In this document: positions 1-7,484 of the stretch, in pieces | Position numbering within the stretch: position 1 is the stretch's first letter | How the letters are laid out: each line of letters begins with the position of its first letter | Assembly: GCA_036004685.1 (NCBI GenBank) | Contig: DASYRE010000032.1 | Location: 1 to 64,000 of the forward strand | Direction: 5' to 3' | Length of the DNA stretch: 64,000 bases | Origin: Candidatus Polarisedimenticolia bacterium | GTDB taxonomy: Bacteria; Acidobacteriota; Polarisedimenticolia; Gp22-AA2; AA152 | Program-made: the position numbers and the translations under genes | Notes under the pieces: model-generated | The model's database searches: none | The model's input: the letters and a program-made list of their open reading frames with translations, nothing else | Told to the model about the DNA's origin: nothing

Positions 1-31
1 TCGGCCCCCGATCCATCCCGGCTCGCCGCGT

Positions 32-77
32 TGCGCCTCGCTTGCGTACCGCCTTGGGTACGCGACGCTCTGGCGCG
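32..77. repeat. REP-like imperfect palindrome
   Basis: The core is GCGTACC (44-50), a 6-base loop, and GGTACGC (57-63). It is flanked by a second, looser arm pair (TGCGCC at 32-37 with GGCGCG at 72-77). It lies just beyond the stop of the CitE-like gene (136, minus strand). The form resembles the short G+C-rich intergenic palindromes that repeat in many bacterial genomes, but I saw no second copy in this window, so its repetitive nature is inferred. Confidence 0.45.
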
Positions 78-135
78 CCTTGCGATCCGGGCGCCTCGGC
101 GACCTCGGTGTTAACATGATTTCCGAAACGCAACA

Positions 136-999
136 CTAGGCTTTCCCGGCGTCGCGGGCGCGGGCGAGCAGCCGCTCGGCGGCTCGCACCATCGGCCAGT
201 CGACCATCTTGCCGTCCAGCGCGAACGCTCCCGTCCCGGAAGCCTGATGCCGGGCATGCAGCTCCATCAGGCGCCGCGCCCGGGCGATCTCCTCGTCCGA
301 GGGGGTGAACGCCGCCGCGATGACGGGGACCTGCTTGGGATGGATCGCCAGCTTCCCTGAATAGCCCATCTGGCAGGCGAGCGCCGCGTCCTTCCGGAGC
401 CCCTCCTCGTCGTCGAGATCGATGAAAACGGTGTCGATCGCCTGAAGCGAGAAGGCGGCGGCCACCGTGACGACCGCGCCGCGCGCCCAGAACGATTCCC
501 ATCCTTCACGCGTCCGCACCGCCCCCATGTCGCCCGCCAGATCCTCGGCGCCGAAGATGAGGCCTTGGAGCCGGGGATCGGCTCCGGCGATCTCCTTCAA
601 ATTGACGACGCCGCGCGCCGTCTCGATCAGCGCGAGCAGCGGCACCGGCCCCAGGGAGGTCCGCCGCACCATCTCCCGGATCTGGTCCTGCGACTCCACC
701 TTGGGGATGACGTAGCCGTCCGGCCGCGCCGAGAGGGTCGCCTCCAGATCTCCGGCATCGAGCCCCGAGCCGACCGGGTTGATCCGGACGAGCCGCTCGC
801 TGGCACCGAAATCGAGATTCGCCAGCGAAGCGGCGGCGATCTCGCGGGCGGCGATCTTCCGGTCCGCGGCGACCGCGTCCTCCAGGTCCAGGACGACCGC
901 GTCGGCGCCGGCGGCGGCGGCCTTGGCCGCCTTGCGGGCGTCGTCGCCCGGCACGAACAGCAAGGTCCGGCGAACGCGGGGCGCCGGGGAGCCCGTCAC
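136..999 (-). CDS. CitE-like HpcH/HpaI-family CoA-ester lyase
   Basis: This 287-residue protein has the length and motifs of the citrate lyase beta / malyl-CoA lyase family, which cleaves or forms C-C bonds in acyl-CoA thioesters. An early RRTLLFVPGDD segment is followed by VVLDLEDAV, the catalytic-type glutamate in LALIETARGV, and the Mg-binding GAEDLAGDMG. The start is GTG, overlapping the stop of the upstream MaoC gene by 4 bases (GTGA), with GAGGAGG five bases upstream, so the two are translationally coupled. With a MaoC hydratase, a mesaconyl/methylmalyl-CoA or citramalyl-CoA type reaction is plausible. The family is clear; the substrate cannot be read from sequence. Confidence 0.9.
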   Translation of the reverse strand: MTGSPAPRVRRTLLFVPGDDARKAAKAAAAGADAVVLDLEDAVAADRKIAAREIAAASLANLDFGASERLVRINPVGSGLDAGDLEATLSARPDGYVIPKVESQDQIREMVRRTSLGPVPLLALIETARGVVNLKEIAGADPRLQGLIFGAEDLAGDMGAVRTREGWESFWARGAVVTVAAAFSLQAIDTVFIDLDDEEGLRKDAALACQMGYSGKLAIHPKQVPVIAAAFTPSDEEIARARRLMELHARHQASGTGAFALDGKMVDWPMVRAAERLLARARDAGKA

Positions 1000-1448
1000 G
1001 AAGGCCTCCTCAGGAAGAGCACGGTCCGCTCGACTTCCACGACGACTTCTCCCTTCTGGTTGCTCCCCCGGTGGCGGAGCCGGACGATTCCCTGTTGGGG
1101 CTTCGATTTCGAAGGCCGCTTCTCGAGCACCTCGGTCTCGACCGAGAGGGTGTCTCCGGGGAAGACCGGCCTCGGGTGCGTCACCCGCTCGTAGGAGAGG
1201 TTCGCCACGATCGTCCCCTCCGTCAGCTCGGGGACGGTGAGCCCCACCACGAGCCCGAGCGTGTAGATGCCGTTGACGATCCGCCGCCCGAAGGGAGTCC
1301 GGGAGGCGAACTCCTCGTCGAGGTGGAGAGGCTGGGTGTTGGCCGTCAGCGAGCAGAAGAGGACGTTGTCGGTCTCGGTCACGGTGCGCGCGGCGCCGTG
1401 CCGGAACCGCGCTCCCACTTCGAGGTCTTCGAAGTACTTTCCAGGCAT
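996..1448 (-). CDS. MaoC-family (hot-dog) acyl-CoA hydratase
   Basis: The 150-residue product is one hot-dog domain of the MaoC dehydratase family. It opens with YFEDLEVGARF, typical of the family, and has NTQPLHLDEEFA, which holds the Asp/His hydratase motif region, then the GLVVGLTVPE segment. GGAGGA lies four bases before the ATG. It is the first gene of a two-gene operon with the CitE-like lyase, so both probably act on the same branched dicarboxylic CoA ester (mesaconyl-CoA-like). The pairing is seen; the exact substrate is inference. Confidence 0.88.
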   Translation of the reverse strand: MPGKYFEDLEVGARFRHGAARTVTETDNVLFCSLTANTQPLHLDEEFASRTPFGRRIVNGIYTLGLVVGLTVPELTEGTIVANLSYERVTHPRPVFPGDTLSVETEVLEKRPSKSKPQQGIVRLRHRGSNQKGEVVVEVERTVLFLRRPS

Positions 1449-1491
1449 GCGATCCTCCGCGTCACGGAGGCGGGACGCCGTGCGGACGCAG

Positions 1492-1512
1492 TATAACAGA
1501 GGCTGTTAGAAT
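1492..1512 (+). promoter_or_regulatory. Promoter elements of the ATP-grasp gene
   Basis: There is a TATAAC at 1492-1497 and an extended -10 TGTTAGAAT at 1504-1512. The second overlaps the first in-frame ATG (1511), so initiation from it would start RNA close to the second ATG (1520) and give a leaderless message. Which -10 is used cannot be told by reading. Confidence 0.4.
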
Positions 1513-2761
1513 GCCCGGCATGGGACGCAGAGTGCTGCTGCTGATGCCCGCGACCACCTACCGGGCGGCCGATTTTCTGTCGGCGGCCGCGGCACTGGAG
1601 GTGGACGTCACGGTGGGCACCGATCAGCGCCAGACGCTGGAGGAGGCGGCCCCCGGGAGCTCGATCCAGCTCGACTTCCTGGATCCGGCCGCGGCCACGC
1701 GGCGCATCGTCGAATTCTCCCGCCGCTTCCCGCTGGCGGCAGTGATCGGCGTCGAAGACGAGACCACTCTGGTCGCGGCGACGGCCGCCGAGGCGCTGGG
1801 CCTTCCGCACAATCCGGCGGAAGCGGCGCGCGCCGGCCGGGACAAACACCGGATGCGCTTTCTCCTCAGGGCGGCCGGCCTGCAAGGGCCGGAGTTCTGG
1901 AGATTCTCCCTCGAGGAGGAGCCGCGCGCGGCGGCGCGCCAGGTTTCCTACCCCTGCGTCCTCAAGCCGCTGTTCCTGTCGGCCAGCCGCGGCGTCGTTC
2001 GCGCCGACGATCCGGCCGGCTTCCTCCGCGCCTTTCAACGCGTCCGGGAGATCCTCCTCCGGCCGGAAGTCGCGGGCAAGGGCGGGGACGCCGCCCGCTT
2101 CATCCTGGCGGAGCGTTACATTCCCGGCAAGGAGGTCGCCGTCGAAGGCCTCCTGTCGGGCGGATCGTCGAGAGTGCTTGCGTTGTTCGACAAACCCGAT
2201 CCACTCGAAGGCCCCTATTTCGAGGAAACACTTTACGTAACTCCCTCGCGCCTGCCGCGGGAGACCCAGGAGGAGATCGCGGCCACCGTCGGGCGGGCCG
2301 CGTCGGCCCTCCATCTGAGGGAGGGGCCGTTGCACGCGGAGCTGAGAGTCAACGACGAAGGGGTGTGGCCGCTCGAGCTGGCGCCGCGCTCGATCGGCGG
2401 GCTCTGTTCGCGGGCGCTGCGCTTCGGGGCGGGCCTCTCCCTCGAAGAGCTGATCCTGCGCCACGCCCTCGGCCTGGAAGTCGGAAGCCTCGTGCGGGAG
2501 CGCTCGGCCGCGGGCGTGATGATGATCCCGATTCCAGGCGGCGGAGTGCTGCGGGAGTTCGGCGGCGCGGACGAGGCGCGGCGGGTCCGGGGGATCGAAT
2601 CGGTGACCCAGTCGATTCCGCTCGGCCAGGAAATCTGGCCGCTTCCCGAGGGAGCGCGCTACCTCGGCTTCATCGTCGCCCGCGGCGAGACCCCCGAGGA
2701 AGTCGAAGAAGCTCTCCGGCGCGCCCACCGGCGTCTTTCGATCGTGGTCTCACCCGCCTGA
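1511..2761 (+). CDS. ATP-grasp domain ligase
   Basis: The 416-residue protein has an N-terminal nucleotide-binding-like region, the DKHRMRFLLRAAG segment that begins the ATP-grasp fold, YPCVLKPLFLSASRGV (the ATP-binding lysine and glycine-rich loop), FILAERYIPGKEVAVEG, and LHAELRVNDEGVWPLELAPRSIGG with acidic and Asn-like Mg ligands. The C-terminal part resembles the extra domain of L-amino-acid ligases. The family makes amide, peptide or carboxyphosphate-derived bonds; the substrate here is unknown. Two in-frame starts exist (1511 and 1520); the later one fits a leaderless transcript. It stands alone, converging with the selenoprotein gene. Confidence 0.82.
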   Translation: MPGMGRRVLLLMPATTYRAADFLSAAAALEVDVTVGTDQRQTLEEAAPGSSIQLDFLDPAAATRRIVEFSRRFPLAAVIGVEDETTLVAATAAEALGLPHNPAEAARAGRDKHRMRFLLRAAGLQGPEFWRFSLEEEPRAAARQVSYPCVLKPLFLSASRGVVRADDPAGFLRAFQRVREILLRPEVAGKGGDAARFILAERYIPGKEVAVEGLLSGGSSRVLALFDKPDPLEGPYFEETLYVTPSRLPRETQEEIAATVGRAASALHLREGPLHAELRVNDEGVWPLELAPRSIGGLCSRALRFGAGLSLEELILRHALGLEVGSLVRERSAAGVMMIPIPGGGVLREFGGADEARRVRGIESVTQSIPLGQEIWPLPEGARYLGFIVARGETPEEVEEALRRAHRRLSIVVSPA

Positions 2762-2818
2762 TCAAGCCGCCTCCGGGGTGCGCCCCGCGAGCGCCCGGCG
2801 GCCGGCCGGTCCTTCCTT

Positions 2819-4282
2819 TCAAACGAGGCGATTGACGTGGCGCAGAGGGTCCAACTGACCCTCGGTGGGCTCGGCTCAGCAGAACCACGATTCGGTGAGC
2901 CGCGGAAGATGCCGCCTGGGAAAGGAGTCGGACGGGAGCAGGCCGACGGAATCCTCGGCGGACGGCGCGCCCGCCGCGGCGCGGATGCACCGCCCGATCC
3001 GCCGGAACGTCAGCCGGGGATCCTCCTGATCGTGGGCCGCCCTCTCGATCAGGGCGGTGATCCTGCGGTGCAGGGCGTCCATTCGGGGGTCGGGGTGCGA
3101 CCAGGCATGACTGATCGAGGCGCTTTCGCCCGATTCCTTGAGGTAGGGGAGCATCGCCGGATGCGAGAGAAGCAGCGAGCCCGCCGGGATCAGGAGCCGG
3201 ACGGCGAGCTGCACCGGGTCGACCGCCTCGATGAGATCCTCCTCCTCGATGAAATCGACAAGCTCGCCGTACTCCTCGAGCGTCGACCAGGGAGTGAACG
3301 GGAGGAGGGAAGGGCGCAGCGTGATGCCGGCGTCGCGCACGATCCGGAAAGCCTCCAGCGCGTCGGCGCGCGAGTGCCCCTTGTCGAGAATCCCGAGCAC
3401 CCGGTCGCTCAGCGACTCGACCGCCGAGACGATGAACGAGCAGCCGAGCGACGCCATCTCCGGAAGGAGCCCGCGGTGCTTCAGGAGATGCTCGATCTTG
3501 GCGGTGAAATCGTAGCTCACGAAAGGGAACTCCCGCCGCATCTCCCGCAGGATGGCCAGCGAGTGGGCCGGGCCGTTCAGGAAGTCGGGATCGCCGAAGG
3601 TGACGTGCCGGGCGCCCGCTTCTACTTGCGAGCGGACGTCCGCGAGGACGACGTCTCGCGGAACGACGAAGAAGCGGCCGTCATAGACGGGGGGGATCGG
3701 GCAGTGGCGGCAGCGGTGCAGGCAGCCGCGGCTCGCCTCGGTGTAGCCGGCGAGACGGGTCTCCTCGCCGGTGACCAGCGACGCATAAGAGGCGAGCGGC
3801 GCCAGCAGCCTTCTCTCCGGGGGCGCGAACCGGAGCCGCGCCAGGATCGGAGGCTCGGGACGACCCGGAACTCCCAGCCCCGGCACGCTGCGCGGGTCCG
3901 CGCCGCGTTCCAGCGCCTCCGCCAGGGCGACCAGCGCTTCCTCATATTCGCCGCCGATGACGGAATCGGCGAGGGTCCCGAGCAGGCAGGCGGCGTTCAA
4001 GTGCGCATAGAGACCGTAGAAGCAAACGTGACACGCCGGGTTCAGCCGGCGAATCCTCTCGGCGACGCGCATTCCCAGGCGGAGCGCGGTGTGCATCGGG
4101 ACCGAGATGCCGATCAGGCGCGCCCGGAGGATTCTGGAGGGAAGCAGCGGCCCGCGCGCCACGTCGAGCGCGTCGGGGGCGAAGCCGGCCCGCTGGAGGA
4201 AGCCGAGAGGCGAAGCGATTCCGTGGGGCTGGTGGCCCAGCTCGTAGCAGGAGATTAGGAGGATCGAACCGGGCTGCCTCAT
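2819..4282 (-). CDS. Radical SAM selenoprotein with C-U-A-E-P tail (TGA at 2876-2878 read as Sec)
   Basis: The open frame runs 468 residues to a TGA, but the sequence before it, LTESWFC, and the codons after it (AEPTEGQLDP..., stopping at a second TGA at 2819-2821) make a continuous C-U-A-E-P tail, giving 487 residues with Sec469. A hairpin with the geometry of a bacterial SECIS follows the TGA. The first 120 residues form a B12-binding-like Rossmann region without an evident DxHxxG. The radical SAM cluster is Cys187-x3-Cys191-x2-Cys194, followed by a TIM-barrel region with FGDPDFLNGP and SAVESLSDRVL. I recall radical SAM proteins named for CUAEP/CCAEP tails, which supports the reading; the substrate is unknown. 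It lies 28 bases after the Nfu gene on the same strand, which could supply its Fe-S cluster. The ordinary reading would be a 468-residue protein ending in Cys. Confidence 0.8.
2845..2863 (-). promoter_or_regulatory. SECIS-like hairpin for the radical SAM selenoprotein
   Basis: On the minus strand the sequence reads GAGGGTC-AGTTG-GACCCTC, a perfect 7-bp stem with a 5-base loop. It begins 12 bases after the in-frame TGA, so the loop starts 20 bases after it. Bacterial SECIS elements lie within the coding region just after the Sec codon, with the apical loop roughly 16-37 bases away and a G in its first two positions; both conditions are met. There is no T-tract, so it is a poor terminator. I do not see a clear bulged U. 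Confidence 0.7.
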
Positions 4283-4310
4283 CGGCGAAGCTCGAAAGCG
4301 GCGGCCCGGT

Positions 4311-4598
4311 CTACTTGGAGGGCTGGTAGTAAGGGTTGGTGCCGCCCGCGTGGTCGGTCGTATCGACGATTTGCTGGACTTCCGGGATCTCCTCGCGAAT
4401 CATCCGCTCGATTCCCTGCTTGAGGGTCACGTTGGCCATGCCGCACCCTTGGCAGCCCCCTCCCATCCGCAGGTAGACGACGCCGTCCTTGAAATCGAGA
4501 AGCTCGATGAAGCCCCCGTGTCCCGCGACGGCCGGATTGATCTGGTAATCGATCATTTCCTGGATCTTCGACTTGAGGTCGCCGCCGCTCTCTTCCAT
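4311..4598 (-). CDS. NifU-like (Nfu) iron-sulfur scaffold protein
   Basis: This 95-residue protein is a stand-alone Nfu domain that assembles or carries a [4Fe-4S] cluster between two subunits. It shows INPAVAGHGGFIELLDFKDGVVYLRMGGGCQGCGMANVTLKQGIE, whose CxxC (GCQGCG) ligates the cluster. It is first in an operon with the radical SAM selenoprotein (28 bases apart), which suggests dedicated cluster delivery. GGAGTGG lies upstream of the ATG. Transcription probably starts from the extended -10 at 4677-4685. Confidence 0.92.
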   Translation of the reverse strand: MEESGGDLKSKIQEMIDYQINPAVAGHGGFIELLDFKDGVVYLRMGGGCQGCGMANVTLKQGIERMIREEIPEVQQIVDTTDHAGGTNPYYQPSK

Positions 4599-4676
4599 GT
4601 TCCACTCCGTCTTTGCGCCGTCGTCTTTTGCGCCGTCGTCGCCGACTCGGCCGACTCGCCAAGCGCCGCCACCTGC

Positions 4677-4685
4677 ATTCTAGCA
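4677..4685 (-). promoter_or_regulatory. Extended -10 promoter of the nfu-radical SAM operon
   Basis: On the minus strand this reads TGC-TAGAAT, an extended -10 element about 80 bases before the Nfu ATG. No good -35 is visible. The same TGnTAnnnT shape recurs before many genes in the window. Confidence 0.45.
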
Positions 4686-4702
4686 CTTTTCGGCCGGCGG
4701 GA

Positions 4703-4722
4703 GGCGCGCCCCGGGGCGCGCC
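4703..4722. repeat. 20-bp perfect palindrome in a divergent promoter region
   Basis: The sequence GGCGCGCCCCGGGGCGCGCC equals its own reverse complement. It lies between the divergent Nfu and cystathionine beta-synthase genes, near short tandem repeats (TTTGCGCCGTCGTC at 4612 and 4627, and a doubled GCCGACTCG at 4641-4658). It could be an operator or simple G+C-rich sequence. Confidence 0.4.
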
Positions 4723-4776
4723 CCGGCCTTCGGGCGGCCTTGACTCTTTCCCCCGCTTGGCATCAAGATCCCCGCC

Positions 4777-6141
4777 ATGAACGTCTTCGACAACGTCATC
4801 GACGCGGTGGGGAAGACTCCGCTGGTCCGGATCAACCGGCTGGGCCAGGAGACGGGCGCGACCTTCTACGCCAAGCTGGAGTACCTCAATCCCGGCGCCA
4901 GCGTCAAGGATCGCATCGCCATCCAGATCGTCGACGACGCGGAGAAGACGGGCCGCCTCAAGCCGGGGGGCACGATCGTCGAGTGCACCTCGGGCAACAC
5001 CGGCATGGGCCTCGCCATGGTCTGCGCGGCGCGCGGCTACCACACCATCCTGGTGATGCCCGACAAGGTGAGCGACGAGAAGATCAAGGCGCTGCAGGCG
5101 TTCGGCGCCAAGGTCGTTTCCACCCCGACGGCGGTCTCTCCGGAGGATCCCCGAAGCTACTATCAGGTGGCCCGGCGAATCGCCGAAACCACCCCCAATG
5201 CCTTCTTCGCCAACCAGTACGACAATCCCAGCAACGCTGAGGCCCATTTCCGGACGACCGGCCCCGAAATCTGGGAGCAGCTCGGGGACCGCCTGGACGC
5301 CGTCGTGGTGGCCACCGGAACCGGGGGGACGATCACCGGAATCGCCCGCTACATCAAGCCTCGCAAGCAATCGGTCAGGATGGTCCTCGTCGATCCGGTC
5401 GGCTCGATCTATTACGACTACGTCCGGACGGGGACCGCGCCGAAGGTCCTCAAGACCTACAAGGTGGAGGGATTCGGGGAGGACTTCATCCCCGGCAGCA
5501 TCGATCTCGAGGTGGTGGACGACGTGGTGCAGGTCTCGGACAAGGAATGCTTCCAGATGGCCCGGGAGCTGACGCGCAAGGAAGGGCTGTTCGGGGGCGG
5601 CTCCTGCGGCGGCGCCATGGCCGGCGCGATCAAGTTCGCCCGCGAGCGCCCCGAGGCGAAGACGATCGTCCTGATCCTGCCCGATTCGGGTTCCCGTTAC
5701 CTGAGCAAGGTGTACGACGACCGGTGGCTTCGGCAGAACGATTTCCTCGATGAGGATCTCGAAGGGAAGGTCGCCGATCTCATGGACAAGCGCCGGCAGC
5801 AGGTGATCTCGGCGCAGGCCTCCGATCCGGTCCGCTCCGTCATCGGCCTCATGAAGAAGCACGGCATCTCCCAGCTTCCGGTCCTCGACGGCGAGCAGCT
5901 GACCGGGATGATCTCGGAGGGGGGATTGCTGGGGGCCCTCCTGGGCGATCCGGCCGCCGCGCACCGTCCCGTCGGCGGCCTGGCCGAGCCCAATTACGAG
6001 GTCACTGAGCCGGCCGCGCCGATCTCCCGGCTCTCCGACATCATCTCGCGCGGCAAGGTCGCCCTGGTCGTCGAGAAGGGGCGGCTGCGGGGCGTGATCA
6101 CGAAATTCGATCTCATCGAGTATCTGGCCGCCACCCGCTGA
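4777..6141 (+). CDS. Cystathionine beta-synthase / cysteine synthase with CBS-domain pair
   Basis: The 454-residue protein joins a PLP-dependent fold II beta-synthase domain (about residues 1-320) to two CBS domains (about 335-454). The PLP lysine lies in NPGASVKDRIAI, the phosphate-binding loop is SGNTGMG, and GGSCGGAMAG and LPDSGSRYLSKVY are typical of cystathionine beta-synthases. The enzyme condenses serine (or an activated serine) with homocysteine or sulfide. The CBS pair usually binds an adenosyl ligand such as SAM and regulates activity. It diverges from the Nfu gene and is followed 25 bases later by an aminotransferase. Confidence 0.93.
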   Translation: MNVFDNVIDAVGKTPLVRINRLGQETGATFYAKLEYLNPGASVKDRIAIQIVDDAEKTGRLKPGGTIVECTSGNTGMGLAMVCAARGYHTILVMPDKVSDEKIKALQAFGAKVVSTPTAVSPEDPRSYYQVARRIAETTPNAFFANQYDNPSNAEAHFRTTGPEIWEQLGDRLDAVVVATGTGGTITGIARYIKPRKQSVRMVLVDPVGSIYYDYVRTGTAPKVLKTYKVEGFGEDFIPGSIDLEVVDDVVQVSDKECFQMARELTRKEGLFGGGSCGGAMAGAIKFARERPEAKTIVLILPDSGSRYLSKVYDDRWLRQNDFLDEDLEGKVADLMDKRRQQVISAQASDPVRSVIGLMKKHGISQLPVLDGEQLTGMISEGGLLGALLGDPAAAHRPVGGLAEPNYEVTEPAAPISRLSDIISRGKVALVVEKGRLRGVITKFDLIEYLAATR

Positions 6142-6166
6142 CCGGCCCGCAGCAAGGACCCACCGC

Positions 6167-7339
6167 GTGATGTTCTCCTCCCGAACCGGCTGGGATCGAT
6201 CCTCGAACCGCCTCGCCCGCCTGCTGGAGGAAAGGCGGTCCGGCGCGGAGCCGATTCTCGACTTGACCGAGACCAATCCCACCCGCGCGGGTTTTGCCTA
6301 CCCTGGGCCGGAGATCCTCAGGGCGCTCGCCCGGCCGGCGTCCCTCGCCTACGAGCCGAATCCGCGCGGCCTGCGCCCGGCGCGAGAGGCGATCGCGCGC
6401 GTCTTCGCGGAGCGGGGCGTCGGAGTGAGCGCGGAGGATCTGTTTCTCACGGCGAGCTCGAGCGACTCCTATGCCTGGGTTTTCAAGCTTCTCGCCGATC
6501 CCGGGGACGAGGTGCTGGTGCCGCAGCCGAGCTACCCCCTTTTCGACTTCCTTGCCCGCCTCGATTCCGTCCGCTCCGTTCCCTACCCCCTCTCCCCCGA
6601 AGGGGGTTGGGCCCTCGAGCCGTCCGCGGTGACGTCGCGGCTCGGCCCGAGGACCCGGGCGGTGGTGATCGTCAGCCCCAACAATCCCACGGGGACCTAT
6701 CTGAAGCGCGACGAGCTCGAAGGCCTCGCGCCGGCTTGCCATGAGCGCGGGGCGGCCCTCGTCGGGGACGAAGTCTTCGCCGAATACCCGGAAGGTCCCG
6801 ATCCCCGCCGCGCGGCCAGCGTGCTGGAAGCGGAGTCGGTCCTCTCCTTCAGCCTGGGGGGACTTTCCAAGCTGGCCGGGTTGCCGCAGCTGAAGCTGGG
6901 CTGGATCGCCGTCGGGGGCCCCGCCAACCTGCGCCGGGAGGCCTGCGAGCGCTTGGAGTTGATCGCCGACACCTATCTCCCGGTGAACATTCCCGTCCAA
7001 CAGGCCGCCCCGGACCTGCTGGAGCTTTCCCGGGGGCTCCGCGGGGAGATCCAGCGGCGGGTGCGGCGGAACCGCGCCTTTCTTCAAGAAAAGGCGGCCG
7101 GCTCGGCCTGCCAGGCGCTTCCGGGGGAAGGGGGCTGGTCGGCGGTCCTCAGGATCCCGGCCCTGATGTCCGAGGAGGATTGGGTTCTCTGCCTGCTGGA
7201 ACGGGATCATGTCCTGGTTCATCCCGGCTATTTCTTCGATTTTCCCTCGCCCGCCTACCTCGTCCTGAGCCTCCTCCCGGCGGAGGGGGTCTTTCGGGAA
7301 GGCGTCGAGCGCATCGCGGCGCGCGTGCGAGAGTCCTGA
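6167..7339 (+). CDS. Class I/II pyridoxal phosphate aminotransferase
   Basis: This is a fold-type I aminotransferase of 390 residues. It has LDLTETNPTR near the start (substrate-binding region), the conserved SPNNPTGTY, and the PLP lysine in SLGGLSKLAGLPQLKLGW. GTG (6167) and ATG (6170) are adjacent in-frame starts; AAGGA at 6153-6157 suits the GTG slightly better. It probably shares a transcript with the upstream CBS-type synthase, suggesting amino-acid metabolism, but the amino donor and acceptor cannot be assigned. Confidence 0.88.
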   Translation: MMFSSRTGWDRSSNRLARLLEERRSGAEPILDLTETNPTRAGFAYPGPEILRALARPASLAYEPNPRGLRPAREAIARVFAERGVGVSAEDLFLTASSSDSYAWVFKLLADPGDEVLVPQPSYPLFDFLARLDSVRSVPYPLSPEGGWALEPSAVTSRLGPRTRAVVIVSPNNPTGTYLKRDELEGLAPACHERGAALVGDEVFAEYPEGPDPRRAASVLEAESVLSFSLGGLSKLAGLPQLKLGWIAVGGPANLRREACERLELIADTYLPVNIPVQQAAPDLLELSRGLRGEIQRRVRRNRAFLQEKAAGSACQALPGEGGWSAVLRIPALMSEEDWVLCLLERDHVLVHPGYFFDFPSPAYLVLSLLPAEGVFREGVERIAARVRES

Positions 7340-7355
7340 CTCCGGCGGATGCCGG

Positions 7356-7385
7356 TTGGAATTCGGGGAGGGCAGGCCTTACAAT
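7356..7385 (+). promoter_or_regulatory. Probable sigma-70 promoter
   Basis: TTGGAA (7356-7361) and TACAAT (7380-7385) are separated by 18 bases and lie about 100 bases before the DsbA-like lipoprotein gene. Confidence 0.4.
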
Positions 7386-7484
7386 GGGCTCCGGGAATTT
7401 CGCTCCCCACGTCATCGTTCGATCGGCGAGGCTCCGGGAAGGGCTCCGGGGACGTCGCCGAATTTTCCAACCCAGGAGGTCATG

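Noticed and set aside
1379-2728. Long minus-strand open frame opposite the ATP-grasp gene
   Set aside because: Low-complexity Arg/Gly/Ala-rich product without motifs; the opposite strand has a complete ATP-grasp family protein. G+C-rich shadow frame. The same holds for long opposite frames at 2837-4258, 4279-6282, 9298-10341 and 14145-15317.
2845-2863. Hairpin read as a transcription terminator between two convergent genes
   Set aside because: No T-tract on either side, and its exact distance from the TGA together with the C-U-A-E-P tail fits a SECIS element better.
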